Part shown: positions 21,001 through 33,200 of the stretch, piece by piece
How the letters are laid out: the number at the start of each line of letters is the position of its first letter
Position numbering within the stretch: position 1 is the first letter of the stretch
Assembly (NCBI GenBank): GCA_022385805.1
Contig: MU277805.1
Span: 1-38,127 of the forward strand
From: Pilatotrama ljubarskyi
Taxonomy: Eukaryota; Basidiomycota; Agaricomycetes; Polyporales; Polyporaceae
Direction of reading: 5' to 3'
DNA: 38,127 nt
Made by a program: the position numbers and the translations under genes
The notes under the pieces: generated by a model
What the model was told of the DNA's origin: nothing
The model's input: the letters and a program-made list of their open reading frames with translations, nothing else
Databases searched by the model: none

Positions 21001-21460
21001 CCCATCCGAGGCCCAACCCATTGAGGGGCGGACGGAGAACAGCCCTGGGAGTGCCGACCCCTCGAATGCCGCGAGCTCTTCAAATCCCGACCCCGCTTCT
21101 TCCTCTGACAGTTCCCTCGATTCGGCCAGTGCGCTGGGCACGGACTCTACGTCGCAGTCTCCTCCATTGCATCTCATCCAGTGGCAGGCCGAGGACCTGA
21201 TGTCGAGTGCTGCCAACCCCAACCCCCCAGATTCCGCCATGCCCTGCGAAGCGTCCAAGGCGGAGCGTACCTCCGAGTCGTCATCTGCTCTTTCCTTCAG
21301 CTCGCGCACCGGCCTAGCCTCAATGTCGCAATCCTCACCGTCGCACTCCTTCACAAACGAGCCTGATCAGAAGGTCAACCCTTCTACTACATCGGTGCCT
21401 GTGGAGCCTGGCAACAATCCTGCATCTGCCGAGTCTCTGTCACCTCCCAACGCTGCGTGA
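18017..21460 (+). CDS. DUF6535-type membrane protein, copy 3 (intact)
   Basis: The only copy without a lesion: exons 18017-18196, 18249-18338, 18393-18533, 18600-20028, 20096-20573, 20644-21460, about 1,044 aa. Residues 1-60 (MASPFEIEMNQYTPAAG...) are variable and polar. Residues about 91-137 carry LLEQRKDLFTAEEKEQAW and IERWNSEIDTYLVY, the conserved segment before the membrane part. Predicted helices: about 138-155 (AGLFSAIVTAFNV), 212-235 (LWFSSLVLSLSSASIGIM), 282-309 (VVLAIPVLLQLALAFFLAGL) and 313-337. Then comes a soluble part with SLDSDLFVMAYDTSLADP and exon 5 helices (FQAALGKVDCD...LHKEHTPARPLVRMKFI). The tail (exon 6) is Ser/Pro-rich with five degenerate repeats. The layout with LWF..L.LSL....GI..KQWL matches DUF6535 as I know it from Agaricomycetes; molecular role unknown, membrane location inferred. 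The usual acceptor of intron 1 is mutated here (CAA at 18252-18254); an AAG six bases upstream keeps the frame. Confidence 0.88.
20644..21460 (+). repeat. Degenerate tandem repeats of about 50-58 residues in the tail exon
   Basis: Exon 6 of copy 3 contains five spaced anchors of the type TSQ..LSH..QEQAE at about 20669, 20834, 20987, 21149 and 21323, giving periods of 55, 51, 54 and 58 residues. Between anchors lie Ser/Pro/Asp/Asn-rich linkers (for example SSAANPNPPDS). The same arrangement is in copy 2 (anchors about 12047, 12206, 12365, 12506, 12671; periods 53, 53, 47, 55) and in the grafted tail of copy 4. It is a disordered-looking cytosolic tail that can grow or shrink by unit; copy 1 has lost part of it. 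Confidence 0.7.
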
Positions 21461-24400
21461 GGGGTAGGGCATGAGGGGTCCTCCCGTGGCTCGAACGCGT
21501 TTGCAACGCTCCGTCTCAGGAGCGCACGGACTCGCGTTGCTTGTGGACTGGCGGACGACGCTGTCCCGGCGTCCGTATTAAACTCTTATACGCACACGCT
21601 CGTCTGTTTTCGCATTTCGCCTGCTTTCCGCGCTTCATATTCGCCATGTATGCTCTCCTCTGTACCACTAGCTTCGAGCCACCCGTCGCGATCTTGTACT
21701 GTCTGTCCTGTATTTCACGCTCTCTCCTCGCCGATCCGTATTCCTATCAATCCGTCAATTCCCAATTCCCGGTTTCACCCTCGATGACCTATGTACTGTC
21801 CATCCCACCGCGCTCTGTACGTCGCCTCTTCCAGCAGCTCACTCTCCTGCTCGTTGCCTTCGTCCGATATATTTCTCGCTTGCCCTCGCTATGATGCTCT
21901 TTTGAACCGCAGTTTTCTCCTGTAGTCGACTGTGTTGTATATATGCTTACCCTATCCGTAGTGAGCGTTTTCGTAAGACGTACCGAGGCGAGGATGATTG
22001 AGAGGGGCGAGGTCGACGCTAAAAGTTGCAGTGTCGCGGAGACCTCGATGAATGGAGGACCTCTTGACAGCGTCGGGGCAAAGATGCTCGTCGCGATGAT
22101 ACGCATGTACGCCCATCTGCGGGACGCGCGTCGCCCCCAGATCGTTCACATCGAGATAGCACGCCAGGTCGCCCGCTCAGGCGCGGGCGTGAATGCCGCT
22201 GTTCGCCGTCGACGTAGACAGCCGGCTTGTCCTGACGTCGCCGGCCGGGTCGTCAAAACTGAGCAAGCCATGCATGGGCAGCAAGCACCCACTGTCGTGC
22301 TACGTCTCCGCATGTCTTGCGCAGCGTTGCCTCGTCGAAGCCGATGCTCTTCGACAGAGGCTTGTGAGGGGAACATGAGGCGGCGTCAGTGTGGCAATCC
22401 TCGCAAGGACCGTCTCGACACTGCTGCATGATGGCGCTAACCTGGGCACATCCGGACCGCCCATCCAGTGAAGCTCGTCGACACAGACTTACATACTCCT
22501 GGACGCGGGTTAAAGGCACGTCAGTTGGCTTAACGGGAACTCCGCATTCATACATGTGAGTACGTACTGTACCTCGCCTGCAGATTTGACCATCCCCGCT
22601 CGGCAGGTGAGACGCGATGCGGGCCCCACACAAGGTCGGGTGCGACGGAATTTGAAGGGGTCCAGAGGGCTCGGACGAGCGCGTACGCGAGGTATGCATC
22701 CGTGGCTACGGCGCGAACACAGCGTCAGGGACGTGCGCGCGAGGCTGAGAGGCACGAGAAATCTGTCTTTTGCTCGGCGCTCTTCATTGCGTGCGGCGGA
22801 GTGCTATCGAATCCTCCATAGCAGTGGATGGAGGTGAGGTAATCAACACGGCAGTGTCAGCTGCAAAGGCATGCGGGGATGAGCGTAGAGGGCGACTTGG
22901 AGGCTCACGTTGGTTGCGACGGCGACGCTGTTCCGGAGGACGGACGCTGCTGGCCCTCCAGTACAATCTCGCCTTTTTTGAGCTGCTTGAAAAAGACCAT
23001 ACCATCATTTTGAGGCGCACAATGAATGCGAAGTAGCGTTGCGCACCGTATCATGTTGAGCGGGATGAGGCCGAGAGGGTGCGTGAGTGCTTGGTCGGAA
23101 CCAGCGAATGTAAGGCACATGCATATTCGACGAGAATACTGTGCATGCCATAATTATTGACATGCGTTTCTCAGTACGCATTCCTGATATGCTACTAGGG
23201 TGCGATCGCCTATGCCAAAGTAATCGGATGGAACGAGGACTGACCTGGACCGGCAGCACGTCTCGCGGTACATGCATAAGTGATGTCTACCAGCGTACGG
23301 TGACCAAGCCGCCTTGACGTGCACGCTGTGTTGTATTCCAGGTGCGTATTTTCTGTCGGGCTGAGTCGTTGGTTGGTCGCCGAGTGCCTGCTAGGCCAGC
23401 ATCGCGTCGAGGGTCGGTCCGAGTCTTCCGGAGAGAGACTCAGAGAGGTTGGCAAGCGCCGAGGGACTCCGGACCGACGGCAACCGCTGCTGTCCCTCGG
23501 TCTTCTCGGCGTCGCTTAGCTCGCTCTCCGTCTGCTCGTCCACCGGCACCAGCACCTCACGTCGCCTCTGCAGTTCCAGACACTGCGAAAGAAATATCGC
23601 ATATGTATTCCTCCGTGATACCGGCCGCCGTCTCCTCGAGCATCGAACCCATGTAGTCCAGAACGACCCCCGCATCTCTCAGCTCTCCTACTCTCGCCGC
23701 TCTGTCTTGTCGCCGTCTCATTGACCAATATTCATCGACATCCCTCGACCTACTCGGACCGTTGCTCAGTCGCCGTGCTGTTGACGAGTCCTCCGGTACG
23801 TCTCTGCCCATATCCTGCGTGCATATATAAGCTCGTCCTGCTGCCTCTCACGGACTATAGTTCAGCACACCTCTGCCCCTCCTTGCAGGACGGCCCCACC
23901 CTCTTCACCCTCGTTCTCTCTGCTGACGACTCGACTGTCCTGGCCGCCCTCTCCTGCCAGCTTCTGCATCCTGGCTTGGCTCAGCCAGAGCCCCTTGAAC
24001 CGCGTCGTCCTCAGCCCTTTCTCTCCGCTCTGCTGTGCTCAGCTTGTCCTCCGCCCTGTGTCAAATTCCTAGCCTTCGCATGTCACCACGTCAACCGTGC
24101 TCCACCGTAAGGCGATCTCAAGCGCGAGGGACGGCCCTCTCACTCGCAATCTCGTTCAGTACGGCTCCACTAGCCCGGCAGTCGTTCTCTGCACCTCCCG
24201 GTAAATCCGGGCGATCGCATCGACACTGCCCGCCGCAACCGGGCTAGCTCGTCTACCTCAACGGTACACCATGGTGTCGGAGCGCTTGCCACGTAATCCA
24301 GTAAGTGTATACCCCATTCACTCTGCAACGGACCAAGCGTCGCGTACCACTCGGGACCGGCTCCAGTTTGTGCACTCTCGCGCGTGAGGCGTCTCCTTGC

Positions 24401-26153
24401 CCTGCGTCAAAACTGAGAATATGCGACTGCCATGGCAGACGGCGGGTACTGCGACTCACAACACCGCGCGTCTCGTCGATTCCCCTGGGCTCTACTCGGT
24501 CTCAAACATATTGAATCCTGGATCCACGCCGACCCCTCGCATAGCGCCACATACTGTAAAGAGGAATTTCAGAGCCAGTGCCGCGTAAGCGTCGTTCTCG
24601 CGCAGCATCTGCCACCATGGACGACGTTTCGAGCAGCTCGTGCGGGAATCGCCAACGCGAACGACACCCACTTCATGCACACGCGCACTGCGCCACCATC
24701 CGGAGGTGCACATTTTCCACGTCATCGTCGTACGCAGCGGTTGAGCAAGGCATGTTGAGGTGTGTGCGCCGCCGGGCGTCCGTACTTTGCAGCGCTCGCT
24801 GTGCCTCGACGCTTTCCATCCGATGGCGGGCTCAACCGCTGGCCGACGGCTCGCGCGCGTACACGCGGCGAGACGGTTCATCTGTCTTTTCTACCACCGG
24901 CTCTCGCTCGAAGCAAGTGGTCTTCGCCGACGGCGACGTAGGCTCGCCATATGGTTGGCTCAAGAGGAGAAGACGTCGCCGCGCTCGTGCTTACGCTCGA
25001 CCCTTTCCTCTCCTTCATAAATGGAGTCGTCCTCGGGGAAGGAGACACGAGAGAATACGCTGATGTGGATGGCGGAGGACAACACGTCACCCGCGGCTGA
25101 GCCGCTCTCCACGCGGCATCCTCGTCAATGCCAAGCTGCATATGTGTCCGCGTCGCAGGACGGCTTTGACGACTCCAGGCAGTATGGTGCGCACTCCGCT
25201 TGGGCGTAATTGTAGATCGTGCGCATGCTGAACGAACGAACTGTCTTTAGTCGCCTCGATACCCGCCGGTCTCAATCAAGTTGCTGCGGCTGCTGCTGCA
25301 CCGTCACCTCGTCTTCCTTGTCTAGCAGTCATATACAATCTCAATCGAGTTTGTTCTCCTCTTCCGGTACCAGTACGAGTGGTTGGACCGTTCTCTCCAC
25401 CTGCACGTACATGGGTTGCGCGTTCCTTCAATGCGCGAACGCCCCCGTTAATCACCCGGGTGCCTCCACCTCACCAGTCCATGGCCACAGCGGTATTCAG
25501 GCCGCAGAAGCGCACAAGCTGCGCCACGAGCGCGGTGATGAAGCAAGTGGCTGATTACATACGCACGAAAGGGCGACATGGGTCAGGTTCTACAGCGCCT
25601 CTCAAGGCTCTCCTCGTGGCGCTCGTATACAAGTGACTTAAGCCGTATGCACCGTCTCTCGCCATGACTTTGTCGAGCCTACATGGCCATTACGCTAACC
25701 GTTCCTCGTATTCTGCAGCGCTCTCCACGATGCAGTATCATGTACGTGCCATGTATCACTCGCATTGCAGATATGGCGTGCCTCGTGGTGGACCGAGAAC
25801 CGCAGACCTCCGGGTGGAAGGCGCGAAGCCTGTCATGCTCGTATCTGATAGGCATGGAAGGACAGTCCAAGTCGTACAGCCGTCTGACAGCAGCCTTGTA
25901 TCTGGTGCGAGTTATTTTGGGCCGAGCGTCAAAACATCCCTACCTGGCCCTCTCACCTACAAACGCATAGTAAGACGGCAGCATCCAAGCCAGCACCCCG
26001 AACGCACGCTGCAACCGTTCGTGTCACATACGCTCACGCTCACGCTCCTTCAAGCATTGTCTCAACCCATCACGGTAACCTCTGCTTCCAACCTCTCTGC
26101 ACCCAAGCCTCTCTGCTGGACGCGCTACTTATCTGCACACTCATACAGTGACG
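21461..26153. other. Spacer 3: conserved unit spacer
   Basis: No convincing gene. Same order of blocks as spacer 2: 3' flank (21480-21950), minus-strand peptide block (21990-22480, KPLSKSIGFDEATLRKTCGD read on the minus strand), block 22580-23320 almost identical to unit 2, the empty counterpart of the unit 1 MITE site (about 23470-23500), C/T-rich 23800-24060, a possible donor gtaagt at 24301, the conserved ATG at 24617, and the upstream block of gene 4 at about 25710-25800. The frames of the shared peptides are broken by indels. Confidence 0.5.
22580..23320. repeat. Spacer block nearly identical to 14190-14960
   Basis: Partner of the unit 2 block. Differences seen by eye are few and mostly single bases (for example the length of the T run near 22975 and base changes at about 23069-23095). 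The block ends in GGTGACCAAGCCGCCTT in both units, after which similarity drops. Confidence 0.75.
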
Positions 26154-28963
26154 ATGGCGTCAGCGTTAGAGATAGAGATGAATCAGTACACCCCAGCGGC
26201 GGGTACAACTTCGATTCCCGCACTCCCCAGACCGAATCCGTCGTGTGTATCTGCGACAACGACTTCCCAGGCCGGGCGAGACGGTGACGAGGGCAAAGTA
26301 CGGGCAGAGGAATCCTGCGTACGTTCTTCATTACCTGGCCTGCGAGCCTTCTCTGGAATCTCGTCTCGGGAACAGCCAAGCGGGACCGCTTCAGGTGGAC
26401 CAGCGGCTGTAGCGACTGCCAGTTTTGCGAATGAGTCGCCGACTCGTATATCACTCCCAGAGGCTTGGACACCTCCCTCCTATGAGGAAAGTTCAGATCC
26501 CTTCGCCGTCTACTGGATGCTCATCGCTATCGACAGGAGCTGTTGGCGCAGCGTAAGGACCTATTCACTGCGGAGGAGAAGGAGAAAGCATGGACCGAGG
26601 TCACCGAGACCGTCAAGATCTACAGCGACGAGATGATAGAACGATGGAATTCGGAGATCGACACCTACCTCGTTTACGTGCGTCTCCACTATCGTCCTCT
26701 CCAGTTGAATCACCTGACAGGCTTACCGTGCGATATGGGGATCTAACAGGCCGGTCTCTTCTCCGCAATCGTCACCGCGTTCAACGTCCAGTCGTACCTC
26801 CTTCTGCAGCCCGCTCCGCCTGATCCCGCCGTTGTTGCTCTGCGGCAAATCTCCCTCCAGCTCAGCAGCCTCTCGATCAGCCCTTCTTTCGCTAACTCCA
26901 CTTATCCTCCCGTCCACTCGACTACTAGCGCCCTGCCACCCGGCCCGCCGGTTGGTGCTTCCATAGTGTGGCTGAACGCTCTATGGTTCTCCAGCCTCGT
27001 CCTCAGTCTCTCGTCGGCCTCCATCGGCATCATGATCAAGCAGTGGACGAACGAGTTCAAGTCCGGTTTGCCTTCTGAGAAGATCTCTCGGGAGGCTCGC
27101 GAGACTCGTGACACGGCTCGACTCCGCCAGTATCGTCTGAATAACCTCGTTAAGTGGCGGGTAGGGGCCATCGTCCTAGCCATCCCTGTCTTTCTGCAGC
27201 TCGCACTCGCATTCTTTCTCGCGGGATTACTCGTACTAGCCTGGACCCTCCATTCGACCGTTGCGGCTATCACCACTCTATTCGTAGCTGTCCTGGCGAT
27301 CTTCACCCTCGTCACCATGCTCCTCCCCTCGTTCAAGAGCAGCTGCGCGTATCTATCTCCACAGGGACTCGTCCTCGACACTATCTTCCAGTCAATGCGG
27401 TGCATCTTGTGCCGAATGCTTCATGGTGTTGTAGGCCTCATCTGGCGCTGCGCATGTCATCTTCGAGAGAATACGGGAGTCCATTGTAAACCTGTACAAC
27501 TGGTCGAGCGCATCAGCTGGAGTGTAATCCTTTGGTGTAGTTTCCGCGGTCAGCCTGTTCGAATCGCACCTCCACGCACATGGCGTACACGCGAAAAGGA
27601 GGTCATTGCCAAGTCAAGCGAATCCCTTGATTCCGACCTCCTCACCATGGCTTACGACACTAGCCTCGCAGACCCGAACATCCTGGATGCCGCCGCCAGG
27701 TGCCTCGCAGACGCCAAGGGTACAACCGTCATCCAGGCCTTTGGTCGCCTCCACGCAATCGCTGCCGATCACATCCAAGTTGACATACTTGAGCCATTGG
27801 CTTGGCGTGTAGTGGAGTCCGCAAAGCCTTCCACCTTCGTCCTGTGGTGGAACACCATGTTCCACATGCTTGCGACACCACCCTCCATATTTACCGAGTC
27901 TTCCAGCCTGAAGTCGGCTTTGACACAACTGAAGGATTACCTGCAGAGAATTGGCTATGACTACTCACCCGACTGGAACTTCGGCGTGCTGTCAGCTACC
28001 ATGCGGGACGTTGACAGATTTCACATCGAAGACAGCGCGAGTGACAGCATACTTGATGTCAATGCATTGGCGGAGGTGGCCCGGGCTCAGCTGGAGGTGG
28101 ATAGCGAAATAAGTGGCAAGGCGATTGGCTACAGTAAGTGAGATGCTTGCTTCTATGCTCGTCAGCTGATTCAACTTGTGGTGCTCACTCCTGCCAGTCG
28201 TTGCGGCCGTGAATGAAAGGCTACGCGACAATCTGAATATGGAGTCCTGGAACGAACTCATCAGATCTACGATGCTAGTGCACGTTCTCGTGAAATGTCG
28301 GACGAGGATGCTGATGGCCTCTGACGCCTCTGAGGATCACCGGGAGACCCTGTGCATGCATACCCAAGAAGTGCTGGGTGAGTACGGGGCGGCGCTGGGG
28401 AACGTGCACGACTACCACATTGTCACCTGGTTTGGCCTCTACAAACTGGAGATGCTCCTTCTTGTTTTACGCAAAGACCACATGCCCTCGAGACCACTCG
28501 TGCGTATGGAGTTCATATCTGCCATCCGGAATTTCCTCCATACAGTGAACTCTCAGTCTGACTTGGACGATGATGACCGAAGCGAAGTCAAGGATTGCGA
28601 AAGCGCGTTGAGTGAACTCGAGTCACAGATCCAAAGCGACAGTCCTCTCTCCTGCGCCACGGAATCCCCGTAGTACGTACCTCTCTCTCTCTCTACGCAA
28701 TGCGGGCTTTCATGTGGCCTTTTGACCCCTGCTGACATTGGCACTCTCACCTTTCCCTCAGCTCGCCCGCCGCCGTCCCGACCTCTTCATCACGGACGCC
28801 TCAATCGCACCCTGTCCAGGAGCAGCCAGAGGGCAACTCGCACTCTTCCAGGCCCTACACCTCCGATCACAACGACTCCAATCCCGAGCGTACTACTTCC
28901 TCATCCCCGACTGGTGTAACCCACAATTCGGCCGCCGGCGCGGCCTCTGCATCGCTACTGTAA
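26154..28963 (+). pseudogene. DUF6535-type membrane protein, copy 4 (splice-donor mutation, premature stop)
   Basis: Exons by homology: 26154-26318, 26376-26486, 26537-26677, 26750-28133, 28198-28672, 28762-28963. The protein has the usual N-terminus (MASALEIEMNQYTPAAG), exon 3 motif, four helices and AYDTSLADPNILDAAARCL. Two lesions: the donor of intron 2 reads GAAAGT instead of GTAAGT at 26487, and since this intron is 50 nt, retention or use of the GT at 26491 breaks the frame; exon 6 ends at TAA 28961-28963, about 65 codons in, while related tail sequence continues. Exon 5 has one extra codon before its donor at 28673. Intron 5 holds a short CT run (about 28680-28694). Probably non-functional, unless the GA...AG intron is removed by another route. 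Confidence 0.78.
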
Positions 28964-29036
28964 CTATTACACCTCTTCAAGGCGCAGGCCGAGGACAGCC
29001 TAGCCAAACCTCGGAACTCCGTCGACCCTCGTGCTC

Positions 29037-30242
29037 GCTGTGCACGTATACCGAAGCGTTGCTGGGTGAGTTCCAGGCGGCGCTGGGAAAGGTGGATTGC
29101 AACACTGTCACCTGGTCTCATCTTGATGCGCTGGAGAGACTCCTTCGTACTTTGCACAAAGAGCACACCCCCGCGAGGCCACTTATTCGCATGGAGTTTA
29201 TACTGGCCGTCCGTAATTTCCTCTCTGGGGTGAATTCTCGGTCCGACTTGCAGAGCTATGTCCGAGAAGTAATCGAGAGATGCGAAACCAATCTGAATGG
29301 ACTCGAGTTGAAGATCCAGAGCGACAACTCCCTTCCCCCGGTGACGGGATTACAGTAGGTATTCCTCTCGTCACGAGGCGCATTGAACACTGCTCACCTT
29401 CGTCCTCTCACTTGTCCCTCAGCTCGGCCGCCGTTCGCGCAGTATCTTCATCGCAGCCCTCAACTCCATCGCATCCGCTCCAGGAGCATGCGGAGCGTAG
29501 CTCGCGCTCTGCCAGGTCCACCCCCTCCGGTCACGATGACTGCAGCCCCAAGCCTACCTCATCTCAGACTGGTCTGACCTCTTGCTCATCCGCCGCAGCC
29601 GCCTTTGCGTCGCAATCGCCACTATCGCAGCCAGTCCAGAAACACGCCCTCAAGGACAGCCCTGTTGACCCCGTCGAGCGTCAGGCTCGCAACGATCCCG
29701 TGCACTTCATCGCGGAGTCGTCTCCTCCCACCGTCCCAGCCGCCATCTCGCCGCGGCAAGCATGCGAGTCGCAACCCGTCCACACGCAGACAGAGAGCGA
29801 CCGTGACCATCTTGACCGTGTAAACACCGCTGTCCCCTCCAACACAGGGCTCCCCGGCTCTTTGTCTGACGTGCGCCTGGACTCGCGTTCTGGCGCGGCC
29901 TCTACGTCGCAATCCCAACCGTTGCATCACGTCCAGGGGCAGGTTGAGGACGTGTCGAGCGCTGCCAACCCCAATTCCTCAGATTCCGTCGAGCCCTGCG
30001 AAGCGTCCAGATCCGATCCTCCCCCGTCGTCTGGCCTTGCCTATGGCAGCTCGCCCGCCGGCTTATCCTCGAAGTCGCGGTTCGCTCCAGCGCCCCCGTC
30101 TGACGATGAGCAGAAGGACAACAACTGGCCTTCTTCCCCGGCGACTGTCGAGACTGTCGAGCAGGCTTGCGACACTCCTCACTCGCAGGCTGTGTGCACC
30201 TCCGCTTCCGCCGAGTCACTCCCATCCCCGAACGGTACGTGA
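29037..30242 (+). pseudogene. Grafted second gene end resembling copy 2 (exons 5' and 6)
   Basis: After the broken tail of copy 4, a partial exon 5 (about 29037-29354, CTLLGEFQAALGKVDCN-type region), an intron (29355-29422) and a full exon 6 (29423-30242) follow again. They closely match copy 2 at 11634-12844, including intron bases, and the similarity continues to about 30410. The frame of the joint exon does not follow on from the end of copy 4, which already stopped at 28963. The segment has its own stop at 30240-30242. It is best read as an unequal crossover or conversion tract, leaving a headless 3' gene end. Confidence 0.75.
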
Positions 30243-33200
30243 GACTGAGGCGGCGCGAGGCGTGTTCCTGCGGCCTGAGCGGGCCTGCAGCACTCCGTCT
30301 CGGGCGCACGCGGACTCGCGTTGCTTGCGGGCTGGGCGGCGCCGCTGTGTCGGCGTTCGAATTTGATTCCTTCCATGGCCACTCTACGTACTAGTGCACG
30401 CTCATCTGTTCGCCCGCCTTCCAGATCTTACATTCGCCACGCGTTCAAGTTGAGATATGTATGCCTCCTCTGTATCACCGGTTTCGTGTCCCTCCGTCTC
30501 GATCTCGTAAGTACTGTCTGTCCTGTAGTTCACGCTCTCTTCCTATCGTTTCGTATCGCAGTTACGCATGATCCCATATGCACTCTCCGTCCCACCGCGC
30601 TCTCTACTTCATCTCTCCCAACTTTAGCTCGCTCTCATGGCGGTCTAACTTCGCCGCGCCGCGGTTCAAGCGCAACATCGGTTCAGCACGAGATATGAGG
30701 CGGCGGGCTTCGAAGGATTCCAAAAAGCTCGAACGGGCGAGTGCGGGGGGAATGTGACAAACCCGTCCCGGCTTGCTTATGTTCTTGCCCGGCGCTCTTC
30801 GTTGCGTGTGGTTGAACCCTACCGAGTCTCCCGAGGATGGCGGTAGCCTACACAACAGGACAGCGTCAGCTGTGTGCTAAGGCATGCGAGAGTGGGCGTA
30901 GAGGTCGAGGCTCACGTTGGTCTCGGCTGGGACGCTGTGGCGGAAGATGTGGGCGTGAGCTTGCTACGTCGATCCTGTGCCATACCGCTAGGTTGATATG
31001 AGACGAGGGATGACGATCTAGCATTATGCACTGAGAAAATGAGAGCGTTGCCGTCGCATAGGATGTTGAGGGTGTTCGGGGATGCGCTTGGGGTCTGCGA
31101 AGATAGTCCGGTCTACAGTGGATGCAATGAGGCCGCGCGGTTGCGTGTATCCCTCCTCGTTAACCGCCAAAGAGTTGTATGGGCGCGGCGCGGCGTATTT
31201 GACGAGAATACGGTGCCCGCTTGGGACCTGACATGGCTTGTTCAGTACGCAGTGCTTCAGTTCCGAGTCGATCGCGCGCACCGACTATGAGGACCGCCCT
31301 GGACCAGCAACGCTCATCGCGACACGTACATCACAGACACATGTCCTCAAACGTAAGCTGACCGTTCCGTCTCGACGTGCACACCGTCTATCCGAGGTGG
31401 ATCTTGTATGTCGAGGTACGTGGTTAGTACTTTAGTCGCAAAGTGCGCGTCCAAGGCCGGTCTTCCCGGACAGACAACGAGGCAAGCGCCGAGGGGCTCC
31501 GGACATCTCGGTCTTCTCGGTGTCGCTCTGCTCAGTGCTCGCAGCTTGTCGCAGGCTCGTCTCCTCGTCCATCCTGAAACGCATTGTATCGAGCAGTGCT
31601 TACTGAACAAGGACGGAGCAGGGCCGCCTGGCGTGTCCCCTCTGGCTATGCACCATTTACCTCGACGCCCTCAGATCTGCGAGCGAGGCTGCCATCGCGT
31701 CGAGTCCACCGAATTATTTAACAACCACTCTTCGTCCATTCTGGCCATCGTCTCCTGGAGCATCGAACCTGCTCCGTCCACTGCGCCTGCACATGCGTGC
31801 GCTTTTGAATCTCTCCAGTACGTCTTGCTGCGAACTCATCGGTCAATCACCCTCCATCCACTCAGACCATCGCTCAGTCTCCGTGGCGTAGACCCGTCCT
31901 CCGCTGCAGTCAGGTACCTCTCTGCCCATATCCTGCGTACATACAAGTTTTTTCTACAGCCTCTCACTGACTATATCTCAGCACACAGGACCATATATCT
32001 GTTCCACGCCGTGTTGGGAGGGCCTTGATGAACTGCACTGCACCGTCGCCACCATCTTCACCCTCGCACCTTCTTTCTCTCTCTGCTGACGACTTGACTG
32101 TCCTGGTTGCCCTGAGCTCGTTCTCCGCCCCGGGCCAGTCCCCAGAGGCGGCTATCCTTCGCATATCACACACCGTGCCCGAGCGTAAGGCAATTTTGAG
32201 CGCGGGGAAGGGCCCTCGCACGCGCAATCTCGTTCAGTACGACGTCACTAGCCTGGCAGTCGTTCTCTCAATCCCGCGGTCAATCTGGGCGATCGCATCG
32301 ACTTTGGCCGCCGCAACCGCCCTAGCTCGTCGCCTCAACCGTAGACCGTCGAGTCGGACCGCTTGCCACAAAATCCAGTAAGTGTACGCCCCATTCGCTC
32401 TGCACCGGACCAAGCCTCGCATTCCACTCCGGATTGGCCCAGGTATGTATGCAGGAGCACGTGATGCATGTCCCTACGATCTCTCGAGGCTGAGAACACG
32501 GGACTGCGACAGTCGGCGGGCGCTGTGCGGCTCACAGTACTGCTATCGCCGTCACTTGCCCTGGACTCTGGTCGAACAGATCCCAACGAGACCAAATCCA
32601 CGCCGATCCCTCGGGTGGCACCGCGTAACGAGGAATTCGGAGCCAGTGCGGCGAAAGCCTCCTTCCCGTCCAGCACCTGCCACGATGGAGCACGCTTCGC
32701 AGCTCCTGCGCAAACGGGAGCACGCGTGCGCACCACCATCCGGAGGGACACACATTCCACATCCTCACCGTACGGAGCGGTTGAGCAGCGCGTAGCGAGG
32801 TGCACGCCGCCGCCATTATGCGCTACGCAGCCCTCCATTCCTCGACGCTCTCCACACGCGCTCGTGTATTCTCATCCCGGCGCTTGCGCGCATCCACCCG
32901 GGCACAGGGCACAGTTGGACGATGCGCCGGTATTCCCCAGGGCCGACTCTCGATCGAGGTAAGTGGCCTTCGCCGACGGCGACGTAGGCTCGCCGTTTGG
33001 TCGGCTCGAGGGCAGAAGACATTCCGGGAAGTCGCATCGGTCGAATCGTAGTGGTGCCCGTCGTGCTGCGCTCAGCCCCGCTCGTCTCCCTCACCACACA
33101 AAAATCCTGCCTCGGTGATCGAGACACGGAATGACGCTCGAGCGGGCGGCACGCGTCATCACAGTGGGCCAAACCTGGGCCACTGTTGACGCGGCGTCTG

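Noticed and set aside
28680..28694. CT microsatellite
   Set aside because: Short run inside intron 5 of copy 4, compatible with a polypyrimidine-rich intron; not a separate feature.
32816..33172. Minus-strand frame with ALEPTK..AYVAVGEGHL, similar in units 2-4
   Set aside because: The + strand frame over the same bases (SGLRRRRR.LA.W) is equally conserved, so the signal is explained by DNA similarity of duplicated spacers; frames break in unit 2.
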